Positions 28,166-38,500 of a DNA stretch of 64,000 nt are shown here, in pieces. Each line of letters starts with the position of its first letter. Position 1 is the stretch's first letter. Source of the stretch: Pelomonas sp. V22 (GTDB taxonomy: Bacteria; Pseudomonadota; Gammaproteobacteria; Burkholderiales; Burkholderiaceae_C); the NCBI RefSeq assembly GCF_030014915.1, contig NZ_JAGIXS010000005.1, positions 124,001-188,000 of the forward strand, in the 5' to 3' direction. Under the pieces are notes generated by a model. That model was not told the DNA's origin. It ran no database searches and saw only the letters and a list, made by a program, of their open reading frames with translations. A program made the position numbers and the translations under genes.

Positions 28166-29626
28166 ATGACCACCTCCGACATCGTCCAGAAACTCTGGAA
28201 CCTCTGCGACGTCCTCCGCGACGACGGCATCAACTACAGCGACTACGTCACCGAGCTGGTGCTACTGCTCTTCATCAAGATGGAGTTCGAGAACACCGAG
28301 AGCGGCATCCTGCAGGCGCACAAGCTGCCCGACTACGCCCGCTGGCCCGAGTTCACCAGCCGCTCCGGCCTGAATCTGCTGACGCACTACAAGACCAGCC
28401 TGCTCCAGCTTTCGCAAAGTCCGGATCCGCTGATTGCTGCCATCTATGCCGACGCACAGACCAGCCTCAAGGAGCCGCGTCACCTCGAGCAGCTGATCAA
28501 GAGCCTGGACGGCATCGACTGGTTCAGCGCCAAGCAGGACGGCCTGGGCGATCTCTACGAAGGCTTGCTCGAGAAAAACGCCAACGAGACGAAGAGCGGT
28601 GCCGGCCAGTACTTCACGCCGCGCCCGCTGATCGACAGCATCATCCACCTGATCAAGCCTCAGGCCGGCGAAACCATCCAGGATCCCGCCGCAGGTACGG
28701 CCGGCTTTCTGATCGCCGCCGACAGCTACATCCGCAGCCAGACCGACGACCTCTACAACCTCAGCGAGAAGCAGCGCCAGTTTCAGCGCAACAAGGCGTA
28801 CCTGGGCATGGAGCTGGTCTCCAGCACCCGCCGCCTGGCGCTGATGAACTGCCTGCTTCACGGCATGGAGGGTGACGACGAAGGCGTGGTCCACATCGGC
28901 AACACCCTGGGCAGCGTCGGCAGCAGCCTGCCCAAGAGCGACATCATGCTCAGCAACCCGCCCTTTGGCACCGCCAAGGGTGGCGGCGGCCCCACCCGCG
29001 ACGACCTCACCTACGCTACCAGCAACAAGCAGCTGGCCTTCTTGCAGCACATCGTGCGACACCTGAAGGACGGTGGCCGCGCCGCCGTGGTGCTGCCCGA
29101 CAACGTGCTGTTCGAGAGCGGTGTCGGCGCCGAAATCCGGCGCGATCTGATGGACAAGTGCCGCCTGCATACCATCCTGCGCCTGCCCACGGGCATCTTC
29201 TATGCCCAGGGCGTGAAGACCAATGTGCTGTTCTTCCAGAAGATGAGCCAGACCGCGACTGGCAGCACCCAGGAAGTCTGGGTCTACGACATGCGGGCCA
29301 ACGCGCCCAAGTTTGGCAAGCGCACGCCGCTGACGCGCACGCATTTCGCCGAGTTTGAGACTGCGTTCGGTAGGTACGCCAACGGGCAAGCTGAGCGGCT
29401 AGACCAGGGCGAAGCCGGGCGTTTCCGTCGCTTCAGCCGGGAGTGGATTGCCAAAGAGAAGGGCGACAGCCTGGACATCGCCTGGCTCAAGGATGAGAAC
29501 GCCCAGGATGTAGCTGACCTGCCCGAACCTGCGTTGTTGGCTCGGGAGGCTGTCGATGAACTGAATGCGGCCGTCGAAGAGCTGGAGGCGATCCTGGCGG
29601 AGCTTGGTGAGGCGGAGGCATCGTGA
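28166..29626 (+). CDS. hsdM: Type I DNA methyltransferase, M subunit
   Basis: The 486-residue N6-adenine methyltransferase subunit. The N-terminal HsdM_N helical domain (about 1-130) precedes a Rossmann domain with SAM motif I DPAAGTAGF (from Asp173) and catalytic motif IV NPPF (264-267). It works with HsdS as M2S1 and with HsdR for restriction. The stop codon overlaps the GTG start of hsdS (GTGA at 29623-29626), so translation of the two is coupled. Length is normal. Confidence 0.96.
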   Translation: MTTSDIVQKLWNLCDVLRDDGINYSDYVTELVLLLFIKMEFENTESGILQAHKLPDYARWPEFTSRSGLNLLTHYKTSLLQLSQSPDPLIAAIYADAQTSLKEPRHLEQLIKSLDGIDWFSAKQDGLGDLYEGLLEKNANETKSGAGQYFTPRPLIDSIIHLIKPQAGETIQDPAAGTAGFLIAADSYIRSQTDDLYNLSEKQRQFQRNKAYLGMELVSSTRRLALMNCLLHGMEGDDEGVVHIGNTLGSVGSSLPKSDIMLSNPPFGTAKGGGGPTRDDLTYATSNKQLAFLQHIVRHLKDGGRAAVVLPDNVLFESGVGAEIRRDLMDKCRLHTILRLPTGIFYAQGVKTNVLFFQKMSQTATGSTQEVWVYDMRANAPKFGKRTPLTRTHFAEFETAFGRYANGQAERLDQGEAGRFRRFSREWIAKEKGDSLDIAWLKDENAQDVADLPEPALLAREAVDELNAAVEELEAILAELGEAEAS

Positions 29627-31041
29627 CAGTTTCTGAAACCCCACGGGGCTGGACTCACGCGAAGCTAGGTGGACTGGTCGAGTTCAAATACGGCAAGGCC
29701 CTGCCTGAAAGGCTGCGCTCAGGTTCGGGATTCCCGGTGTTTGGTTCCAACGGCGAAGTGGGTAGGCATGAAGTACCTTTGACCTGCGGGCCCACCATCG
29801 TCGTCGGTCGCAAAGGGAGCGTAGGGCAGGTTCATTTTTCGGCGGGCGCCTGCAGCCCGATTGACACGACGTATTACGTCGACCAAGTGCCCGGTGGCCA
29901 GTTCAGATACTGGCTGCATCAGCTTCGCTCGCTGGAGCTGCAGAGCCTGAACAAGTCCACTGCCATTCCCGGGTTAAGCCGCACCGACGCCTACTCGATC
30001 GGTGTCAACTTGCCTCCTGTTGCCGAGCAACGCCGCATCACCGACAAGCTCGATACCTTGCTGGCCCGCGTGGACGCGGTGAACGACCGCCTCGCCCGCG
30101 TCGCCCCCTTGCTCAAGCGCTTTCGGCAATCCGTGCTGGCGGCGGCGACCGCTGGGAGGTTGACGGAAGAGTGGCGAGGTGCACTTGCATCAGCACCCAT
30201 CAATTCGAGGCACGCGCTGGACGAAATTCTCCAAGGCCAATCTGGCCGCGTAAGGGTTCGAGGTGAAGCGGCACGGGTTAGCCGTGAGGTGTTGTACGAG
30301 CTGCCGAATTCTTGGGCATGGGTACTCAATCATGAACTGGCCGAGCATGACTCAAACGCGATTTGCGCTGGGCCGTTTGGAACGATCTTTAAGGCCAAGG
30401 ACTTCCGTGACGAGGGTGTGCCGATCATTTTTCTGAGGCACATCGGTGAGGGCTACTACTCGACCCGAAAGCCGGGGTTCATGGCAACGGAAGTATGGAG
30501 AGAGCACCATCAACCGTACTCGGTATATGGAGGGGAGCTATTGGTCACGAAACTTGGTGACCCGCCCGGAACTGCGTGCATCTATCCCGAAGGTGTTGGA
30601 GCGGCGATGGTCACCCCAGATGTGATGAAGATGAGCGTGAACCCGAACGCGGCTGATTCACGCTATCTCATGCACTTCTTCAACTCGCCAAACTCTAGAA
30701 AGATCGTTGAAGCACTCTGCTTCGGTGTCACGCGGCTTCGCATCGACTTGTCAATGTTCAAGACGTTTCCGATACCGCTTCCTCCACGCGATGAACAGGT
30801 AGAAATCGTCCGCCGCGTCGAACTCCTCTTCGCCTACGCCGACCGCTTGGAAGCCCGCCTTCAAGCCGCCCAGACCGCCGCGCAACGCCTGACCCCTGCC
30901 CTGCTGGCCAAGGCGTTCCGAGGCGAACTGGTGCCCCAAGACCCCAACGACGAACCCGCTAGCGAGCTGCTGAAGCGGCTTGCCGCATCACGCGCGGCAG
31001 CGCCCAAGATCCAGCGCGGGAGGGCTGCCCGCGCGACCTGA
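29623..31041 (+). CDS. hsdS: Type I specificity subunit
   Basis: A 472-residue HsdS with two target-recognition domains (about 1-130 and 200-370), each followed by a conserved helical spacer (LPPVAEQRRITDKLDTLLARVDAV, in part, near residue 130; then LPPRDEQVEIVRRVELLF near 390). The two half-sites recognised cannot be predicted. GTG start overlapping hsdM. The C terminus is Arg/Ala-rich. zorA begins 36 bp later on the same strand, so read-through from hsd into Zorya is likely. Confidence 0.93.
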   Translation: MTVSETPRGWTHAKLGGLVEFKYGKALPERLRSGSGFPVFGSNGEVGRHEVPLTCGPTIVVGRKGSVGQVHFSAGACSPIDTTYYVDQVPGGQFRYWLHQLRSLELQSLNKSTAIPGLSRTDAYSIGVNLPPVAEQRRITDKLDTLLARVDAVNDRLARVAPLLKRFRQSVLAAATAGRLTEEWRGALASAPINSRHALDEILQGQSGRVRVRGEAARVSREVLYELPNSWAWVLNHELAEHDSNAICAGPFGTIFKAKDFRDEGVPIIFLRHIGEGYYSTRKPGFMATEVWREHHQPYSVYGGELLVTKLGDPPGTACIYPEGVGAAMVTPDVMKMSVNPNAADSRYLMHFFNSPNSRKIVEALCFGVTRLRIDLSMFKTFPIPLPPRDEQVEIVRRVELLFAYADRLEARLQAAQTAAQRLTPALLAKAFRGELVPQDPNDEPASELLKRLAASRAAAPKIQRGRAARAT

Positions 31042-31077
31042 TCCTTTGTTCCACCTTTCTGAGCGAGATTGATCAGC

Positions 31078-33060
31078 ATGTTTGAAAACAAAGAAGTCCT
31101 GGGCACGATCGTGCACTGGGGCGTAGGGGGGCTGCTGGCACTGGCAGCTGTTTTCTTCCTGATCCAGTTCCTGGTACCCGCCTGGCGGGTGCGCAGGCAA
31201 CTGGCGTTGGCCATCGATCGCCTGTCTGCGATCAAGGCGTCCGGGCCCGTGCTGGACCTGGACCAGATCGAGCGTGAGGTAATGAGCGCGCCTGCGCTGC
31301 AGCACTGCTGGAGCGAGTTCCGCGACACCCTGCACGCGCAGAAGCGAGCCAATGCCATGGGCATGATGGAGGTGGTGCGCTGGCGCCAGACCGCGCAGGC
31401 CAATGCCTTCTTCACCGAGCAGAGTCTGGTTGATGCACCGCTGCGCACCGAGTTCTACAAGCACCTTCCCGGCATCCTGACGGGCCTGGGCATCATTGGC
31501 ACCTTTACCGGCCTCATCCTCGGGCTGAGTGGGTTTGACGTGTCGGACGATGCTGGCAAGGTGCGGGCCGGCCTCAAGAGCCTCGTGGACAGCGTGGGCG
31601 GTGCCTTCGTTGTCTCGGGCGCGGCGATCTTCCTGGCCATGCTGGTGACCACGGTCGAGAAGCTGATGATCAACGGCCGCTACACCCAGCTGGAACGGTT
31701 GTGCAGCGTGATCGACAGCCTGTTCGATTCAGGCGCAGGTGAGGAGTACCTCCTCCGGCTGGTCGAGGCAAGCGAGACCTCGGCTACGCAGGCCATGCAA
31801 ATGAAGGAGTCGTTGGTCACGGACCTAAAGCAGGTGCTGACTGAATTGACCCAGCAGCAGATCGCCACGATGAGCGCCACGAGCAGCCAGCTCGGCGAAA
31901 CTATCACCGGCAGCCTCAGTGAAGGTCTCAAGGAACCACTCGCGCGCATCTCAGATGCGGTGCAAAGCGTGAGTGGCAATCAGGGGGACGCGGTCAACAA
32001 GCTGCTGACCGATGTGCTCGCCGGCTTCACGCAGCAGATGGAGACCATGTTCGGCGGCCAGATGCGCGGCATGAACGAGATGCTTGGGCAGACCGCTGCA
32101 ACGATACAAACGGCTTCGCAGCGCTTTGAGGCGCTCGCGGCGCAGATCCAGCAGGCGGGGACCGGCGCGGTCGAGGGGATGGCTCTGCGCATGGATGAGA
32201 GCCTCAAGCAGATGCAGGCGCGGCAGGCCGAGGCCAATGAGCAGATGCGTGCGTTCATCGAGCAGCTCAAGACCAGCGTGGCGCAGGGGCAAAGTGAGTC
32301 TGCCGACTTGGCCATGGGCATGATGAGGGAGCTGGGCGACAGCACCAGTGCTCTCGTCAAGCAACTGCAGCAGCAGAGCCATGCGGCGGGGGCCGAATTC
32401 AGCGCTCGCCAGGCTGCCATGGCGCGCGACACCAGCGAGCTGTTGGGCGCACAGGCCGAGGCGGTGGGCGGGCTGTCCGCCACGGTTGAGGCGGCTGCTG
32501 CAGCGATGCGCGAGGCCGTGGATCGCATGAAGACCGCCACGCACGAGAACATCGACCGGATGGGGATGGGTGCCGAACGGCTTTTCCAGGCGAGCAACAC
32601 GCTCAGCAGCAACCTGGACGAGATGCGTAGCGCCTCTGGCGGGCTGAGCGGCTCGGCAGACAAGCTCAACGCTGCCAGTGGCGTGTTGGGTACCGCACTG
32701 ACGGCAACGCAGCAGGCCCTGGGCGAGCAGCGCGCCGTCCGCGACGCGCTGGCCTCTATGGTGCAGGACCTGCGTGCCACCATTGAAACCGCCAAGCGCG
32801 AGGGCTCAATGACGGCGCAACTGGTCCAGCAGCTGCGAGCCGCGAGTGAGACGCTGGGCTCGGCAGCAGGGCAAGCCGATCAGTACCTGGCCTCGGTGTC
32901 CGAAGTGCTGGGGACGGCACACGCTGAGTTCGCGAAGCACATGGAGACCACCTTGCGCGAGGGCAATCGCGCTTTCCATCAGGAACTGGCCCAGGCGACG
33001 GGATTGCTCAAGGGCGCAATCCAGGATCTGGGCGACGTGGTCGATGGCATACCGCAGTAG
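31078..33060 (+). CDS. zorA: Zorya defence protein ZorA (MotA/ExbB-like motor with long tail)
   Basis: A 660-residue inner-membrane protein of the MotA/TolQ/ExbB superfamily. TM1 is at about 10-35, TM2 at about 130-152 (GILTGLGIIGTFTGLILG) and TM3 at about 171-197 (GGAFVVSGAAIFLAMLV). The cytoplasmic part from about 215 to 660 is a long Gln/Ala/Glu-rich helical coiled tail, the feature that distinguishes ZorA from flagellar MotA and from TolQ/ExbB. In Zorya, ZorA5-ZorB2 forms a peptidoglycan-anchored ion-driven motor whose tail signals phage invasion into the cytoplasm. ATG at 31078 is preferred to an in-frame TTG at 31069. It is the first gene of zorABCD. Confidence 0.92.
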   Translation: MFENKEVLGTIVHWGVGGLLALAAVFFLIQFLVPAWRVRRQLALAIDRLSAIKASGPVLDLDQIEREVMSAPALQHCWSEFRDTLHAQKRANAMGMMEVVRWRQTAQANAFFTEQSLVDAPLRTEFYKHLPGILTGLGIIGTFTGLILGLSGFDVSDDAGKVRAGLKSLVDSVGGAFVVSGAAIFLAMLVTTVEKLMINGRYTQLERLCSVIDSLFDSGAGEEYLLRLVEASETSATQAMQMKESLVTDLKQVLTELTQQQIATMSATSSQLGETITGSLSEGLKEPLARISDAVQSVSGNQGDAVNKLLTDVLAGFTQQMETMFGGQMRGMNEMLGQTAATIQTASQRFEALAAQIQQAGTGAVEGMALRMDESLKQMQARQAEANEQMRAFIEQLKTSVAQGQSESADLAMGMMRELGDSTSALVKQLQQQSHAAGAEFSARQAAMARDTSELLGAQAEAVGGLSATVEAAAAAMREAVDRMKTATHENIDRMGMGAERLFQASNTLSSNLDEMRSASGGLSGSADKLNAASGVLGTALTATQQALGEQRAVRDALASMVQDLRATIETAKREGSMTAQLVQQLRAASETLGSAAGQADQYLASVSEVLGTAHAEFAKHMETTLREGNRAFHQELAQATGLLKGAIQDLGDVVDGIPQ

Positions 33061-33084
33061 CATTGATCAGGGAGAAGTTGAACC

Positions 33085-33846
33085 ATGATTGGCATGCAAG
33101 CCACGGCGCGCAAGCGCGCCCGAGAAGAGGGTGAAAGGCCGTTCTGGATCTCGTTTTCCGATCTGATGTCGGCGCTGATGGTGCTGTTCCTCGTGGCAAT
33201 GAGCGTGGCGCTGCTGGCGGTGACTAAGAAGGTGTCGGACGCTGAACGAGAGGAGCGCAGTCGTGCCGATGCCATCGAAGCACTGATGGTGGATCTGCGC
33301 GAGGTCCTGACCCGCAAGGAGTTCGAGGGCATACGAGTGATCGGCAACACCATCGACTTCGGCCCCCGTGGCACCTTTGAGCGTGAGGGGCAGAACACCT
33401 TGTCGATCGCTCAGCGAGAGGTGCTACGCAAGTTCACTCCCACGCTGCTGGACAAGCTTCGCGATTCCGACGCGGGCAAGCGCTGGTTCAAGCGGGCGGT
33501 GGTGGAGGGTTACGCCAGCCAGACGGGCTCCTATTTGTTCAATCTCAATCTGAGCCTGGAGCGCAGCGGTCGCGTGCTATGCGAGTTGCTGCATGCGGCA
33601 CCGGACCCGACTCAAACGCTGTCCGTTGACGATCGCAAGCTGATAGCAACGAAATTCTTCGTTGGAGGTGCGTCCTTCAACTCTTTGCGGCCTGGCGATG
33701 CCAGCCGGCGTATCGAGTTCAAGCTGGAATTCAAGACTCGGCAGGAGCTTGCGGACGAGCAGACACATCCACATCAGAACGTCGATGACGCGACGCTGAG
33801 CGCCGCACTGAACGTCAACGAGCCATGCCAAGTTCGCGATCGCTAG
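33085..33846 (+). CDS. zorB: Zorya defence protein ZorB (MotB/OmpA-like stator)
   Basis: A 253-residue protein with a single N-terminal transmembrane helix (FWISFSDLMSALMVLFLVAM in part, residues about 20-45) carrying Asp26 in the position of the ion-binding Asp of MotB-type stators. The periplasmic part is an OmpA-like peptidoglycan-binding domain (about 90-220), including FTPTLLDKLR and VEGYASQTGSYLFNLNLSLERS. It pairs with ZorA as the motor complex. It starts 24 bp after zorA and overlaps zorC by 22 bp. The short C-terminal extension is polar. Confidence 0.92.
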   Translation: MIGMQATARKRAREEGERPFWISFSDLMSALMVLFLVAMSVALLAVTKKVSDAEREERSRADAIEALMVDLREVLTRKEFEGIRVIGNTIDFGPRGTFEREGQNTLSIAQREVLRKFTPTLLDKLRDSDAGKRWFKRAVVEGYASQTGSYLFNLNLSLERSGRVLCELLHAAPDPTQTLSVDDRKLIATKFFVGGASFNSLRPGDASRRIEFKLEFKTRQELADEQTHPHQNVDDATLSAALNVNEPCQVRDR

Positions 33847-35588
33847 ACGAGCTGCGCAGCCGGCTGCGCGAAGGACTGGACCCCAAGCATGTCTTTCATG
33901 CGCCGGTCTGGGGAGACCCGCAGGCGATGAGCAAGGCGCTGCGGCAGATCCGGCATGACTTGTCGTCAAGCGATGATGGCAAGCCCAGCTTGGACAGGCT
34001 TCAGCACTCACTGAGGCAGTTTGCGCAGACGCAGACGGTGCCGAATTTCACTGAACTCAAGTACCTCTGCTACGGCGCCACGGTCCCCCTGGGCCAAGGC
34101 AGTTCCCGGCTGATTGATCGGCCGCCGCTGTTTGACAAGCTGCTGCAGTTGGTTGAAGTCCGCGAGGCGCAGGCCAAGCAATTCAGGCGCTGCTACCAGG
34201 GCTTGCTCAACGCGTACTTCGGCTACGAGAAGTACGCCGTGCAAACGGAGTTCGGGCCAGACAACTGGGGGCGGCTGCGTGGCTTCCTGGGCAGCAGACT
34301 CGATGGGGTTCGCAAGAGCGCCCGGCAGCGTGGTGAGCCTCCTCCATGGGTCGAGCTGCTCGCTGAGCACCGCAATCTGCTGGGTGACGAGCCCTGTGCC
34401 CCCTACGCCAATGCATTGCTGAACGGTGATACCAGCGGCCTGCGCGCCGTGTGCGAAGGGCTGGGCATCGCCAGCAGCTCATGGGTATGGGACGACGCAT
34501 TGATGGCCTACGTTGATCTCGTTTGCGCCGGGTCCGACCCAGCCTTCAAGCGAGGTCTGACTGGCGTGCTGGACTTGGTCAACGAGAGGCTGGATCTGCG
34601 CCTGCCGTCGACGCTGGGGACCAAGGCGACCGCGCTGACCGTTTCGCGCTATGCCCGCTGCGAGGACAAGCCCGAACACGCCGACCTTCGCGACACCAGT
34701 CTGGCACGCATTGGCAACCCCTGGCTGAGTCGCTCGGCCTGGGCTGCACATGTCAACGATGAAGCGGCCCGACAGATGATCGAAGGGTGGCTGAAGCGCC
34801 GCCTGATTAAGGACTTCTTCGAACTCTTGGCGCAGGATGGTGGGGCTGACCTTCGACGGCTGAACTACTGGCTGAAGTGGGAGCCACAGATTACCGACAT
34901 GTGGTTTGTCCTGGGCACCGATGCCCGGCACAACCCGACGACAGCATTCAGGGAATTGCGCAAGCGCATGGAAGGCCGTGAGCGAGTGCTGCAGGACCCC
35001 AACGGCTCGAACAACGCCTTCGTCATGCGTATTGGACAGCTCCTGGTGATCGAATTCGGCGTGACAGGTAACGCCTGCTACGTGTTCGCGGCTGCGGACT
35101 TCAAGTCCGATCTGCAGGCTAGAACCTTCTCCATCCATGCGCTGAAGCAAAGATCTGGCGCGACTCGTCTTTCGCACATGTCGACTTGGGAGTTCAAGTT
35201 TGATTCCGAGCTTCGCCGGCTGCTCAGCAATGTGCCATTGTCCAAGGGCACTTTGCAGCCCAGCGCACCGCCCGCTGCGCCGCGTGTGGATCACAAGCCT
35301 GCGCCGCCGGCGCCCAAGCAGCCTATTGCCGACCGATGGTCGCCTTTCGCGCCATCACCGGCGGCAGCGAAGAGCAAGTTGTCGACGTTCGACCAGATGC
35401 AGATCGCTGCGTACTGCAGGACCGTGGGCCTTGGCCTGGAGGACCGGCGTGACAAGGGTGGTGCGCTCTGGGTTTTGATGCCCGATCGCAGCAAGTTCGA
35501 GCGCTTCGCGAAACAGCTTGAGTCGCAGGGCTTCCAGTATGCCGAGGGCAAGGGGCTCTGGCTCAAGGACGAAGGTAAGCATGTTTGA
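33825..35588 (+). CDS. zorC: Zorya type I effector component ZorC (EH-signature protein)
   Basis: A 587-residue cytoplasmic protein, helical in its first two thirds. It carries the EH_Signature arrangement: Glu410 in LLVIEFGVTGNACYVF and His451 in RLSHMSTWEFKF, in a domain at about 330-475. A Pro/Ala-rich linker follows (about 478-520) and then a small C-terminal domain (about 525-587). ZorC is found only in type I Zorya, where it acts with ZorD downstream of the ZorAB motor and binds DNA. It overlaps zorB by 22 bp and zorD by 8 bp, indicating tight coupling. Confidence 0.9.
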   Translation: MPSSRSLDELRSRLREGLDPKHVFHAPVWGDPQAMSKALRQIRHDLSSSDDGKPSLDRLQHSLRQFAQTQTVPNFTELKYLCYGATVPLGQGSSRLIDRPPLFDKLLQLVEVREAQAKQFRRCYQGLLNAYFGYEKYAVQTEFGPDNWGRLRGFLGSRLDGVRKSARQRGEPPPWVELLAEHRNLLGDEPCAPYANALLNGDTSGLRAVCEGLGIASSSWVWDDALMAYVDLVCAGSDPAFKRGLTGVLDLVNERLDLRLPSTLGTKATALTVSRYARCEDKPEHADLRDTSLARIGNPWLSRSAWAAHVNDEAARQMIEGWLKRRLIKDFFELLAQDGGADLRRLNYWLKWEPQITDMWFVLGTDARHNPTTAFRELRKRMEGRERVLQDPNGSNNAFVMRIGQLLVIEFGVTGNACYVFAAADFKSDLQARTFSIHALKQRSGATRLSHMSTWEFKFDSELRRLLSNVPLSKGTLQPSAPPAAPRVDHKPAPPAPKQPIADRWSPFAPSPAAAKSKLSTFDQMQIAAYCRTVGLGLEDRRDKGGALWVLMPDRSKFERFAKQLESQGFQYAEGKGLWLKDEGKHV

Positions 35589-38500
35589 TCGCTTGTTTGG
35601 CAAGGCTGAGACCAAGGTCCAGAGCCCTGCAGTTCGGTTCGATGAAGCCGGAATTCACTACAACTCGCCAGCAGAATCGACTGCTCAATGGCTCGCGATG
35701 CCCTATGACTACGGCGACGCGGCGGACCTGGGCGCGCGGCTTCAGCAGGTGTTTCTGGAAGGGCTTGGTAGCCGGCTGGAGACTGAATTTCTGCTGCCCT
35801 GGGCGGACGTCTATGCGCTGCTGAACCACCCGGAGCTGACGAACTTCCGTGATGCCTTGTCCATCCCGGCCGAAACCGAGGTCAGACCTCGGTTGACGAG
35901 CCGAGGCGCTTTGATGGACACAGATTTTGGGATCTTCCTTGACGGCTGGCTGGACCCGACGGGACGTCCGATGCAGCCGGCGCCCCGACTCGAAGGTCGT
36001 GTACTGAAGATCGGCGAGCAGGTACATCTCCTGCCAGGCGCATTGAATGAATTGCTGGATGAGCTGACTCGCTTTCATGCCTACCCGGCTGCCGAACGGA
36101 GCCTGTCGTTCAAGGAACAAGCCTTTGGACGAATGCGCAAGCTGGCCAAGGTCAGCGGCTGTGCAGTCTCAGACTATGTAGATCGGACTGTGGTCTTGAC
36201 ACCCGAGCGCTTGCGCCTGGCGATGAGCAGCCGTGGTGAAGCCGAGGGTCGGGTGGTAGAGGTCGCACCGAGTTTCGATGAAGAGCCGGCGCAGTGGCTG
36301 AGCCTCTTCGATCGCCTGCCTTTACAGGACAGCTACGACGTGCCTGATGGCGCTTCTCTGGTGCGAGTCGTCGTCTCTCCTGAGGTCAAGTCAGTGCTCG
36401 CCGAGATCAAGCGAATGCCCGGACGCCGTGTGGCCGGCCCGCGGGCCCAAGCCTTCGTGCGCAACCCATACGCCATCCTCGGAGGGGACGCCGAAGCGGT
36501 GATCGATCAGCATGAATTCGAGGAGGCACGCGCGACGGCAGGCATCGAATTCACTCGCTTCACGCCGCACGTGGAACGCGGTGATCGAGGCGAGGTCCAG
36601 CGGGTAGCGCTGCTGGTGGAGACGCTTGGCAGCCTGGGCATTCCCTCTGAGCCGACTTGGATCGATTCGCCAGCTGACTTGGCTGGGTTTGTTGATCACT
36701 TGGAGCGCTGCATTCAGGCGGGCGCTCAGTGCGTCACCTGGCGCGGGCGTGAGCTTGAGATCATCGGCGACTCAGCGGACCACCTGGCTTTGCTTCAGTC
36801 TTGGCTCCGCGAATGGTCAAGCCCGTCGTTGTGGACAGCTGACGAGGTGCTGGACCTCAGTCACTACTCGGCGCGTATCGAGGACATCGGGATAGAAAAA
36901 TCCTTTGTCACCCCGGTCATCGCCAGGAATGATTCAGGCCACGGGTGGTTCGAGGGTAACGTCGCCGTGGGCATTCGCGTTGAGCACGGTGCCGATGCAC
37001 CGCCGACGATACTGCCTGTAGAGCTTGTAGAAATTCCATCGCTCGAGCAGGCAGTGAACCGCGCGGAGAAAGCCGGTCGGCCGGACGTGTGCTTGCCTGG
37101 CCTCCAGGTCCCCGTGCCAATCAAGGAGGCCCGACAGGCGGTCGAGGCGCTGAAGAAGGCAGCACAAGACCTGCGCCGCAACAAGTTCGTGCCGGAAGCT
37201 GCGCCGGGAATTGGGGTAGCGAAGAAGCGCCTCATCATCAAGCGCAACCTGGAGGACGTGGACTACAACGAGTTCCGTGCGGTGGCGCTCCAGATGCCGG
37301 ATGGCGCGGCGGCCCGATTGCCTCGATGCCTCAAACCGGAAGTTGCGTTGAAGCCGCACCAGTTGGTGGGTGTGGCCTGGCTTCAGCACCTCTGGGACGC
37401 CTCCCCGACCCAATGCCGGGGAACTGTGCTCGCTGACGACATGGGTCTTGGGAAGACGCTGCAGCTGTTGACCTTTCTGGCCAGCTGTTTTGAGCGAGAC
37501 CCGAGCCTGCCGCCTGCGCTTCTGGTCGCACCAGTGGCGCTGCTCGACAACTGGCGCAGCGAGCTTGAGCGTTTTTTCATGCCCGGTGCCTTGCCCCTGC
37601 TCACTCTGTATGGGGATGCGCTGGCCCGGCTTCGGGTTGGGAAGCATGAGCTGGACGCCGAGCTGAAGCAGCTGGGGGTGACCCGCTTGCTGAAGAAAAA
37701 CTGGATCGGTGGCGCGAAGCTGGTGTTGACGACCTATGAAACGATGCGCGACCTGGAGTTTGCGCTAGCCAGTCAGCAGTGGTCAGTCATGGTGTGTGAC
37801 GAGGCGCAGAAGATCAAGACGCCGGCTGCGATGGTGACCCGTTCGGCGAAGAAGCAGAAGGTGCGTTTCCGAATAGCTTGCACGGGCACGCCCGTCGAGA
37901 ACTCATTGGCGGACTTGTGGTGTCTGTTCGACTACGTTCAGCCAGGCATGCTCGGTGCGTTGAATCAATTTTCCCGAACCTACCGGCAGCCAATCGAAGC
38001 TAAGACGCCGGAACAGAAGGCCAGGGTGGAAGAACTTCGAGCCATCATCCAGCCCCAGATCCTGCACCGTAAGAAGACCGAAGTTGCCACGGACTTGCCG
38101 GTCCCGATTGAAGACACGGCGTGCAAGTCGTTGCCCATGTCAACGTACCAGCACGGGCTCTACGACGCGGCGCTGAGAATTCTTAATCAGGAGCGTGCGA
38201 CAAATCCAGCCGCCCAGCTTCAGGCATTGATGGCGATTCGTCAGATCTGCTCAGACCCGCACGGCCATGCCGAGCCAGACACCCGCGCCATTGCCATTCA
38301 ACGTTTGGTGCACGAGTCGCCCAAGCTGGGTTGGCTGGTCGACCGGCTCAAGACGCTTGCAGGGCAACCTGAGCAGGAGCACAAGGTCATCATCTTTTGC
38401 GAGTTCCGCGAACTGCAATTGATGCTGCAGCGGGTCGTTGCCGCGTTTTTCGGGTTCGCGCCGAGCATCGTCAATGGCGACACCTCCGCCGATCCCAAGT

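Noticed and set aside
31078-33846. Flagellar MotAB, TolQR or ExbBD identity for the two membrane genes
   Set aside because: The very long coiled tail, the OmpA-like partner and the following EH-signature and SNF2 genes match Zorya, not motility or Tol/Exb systems.
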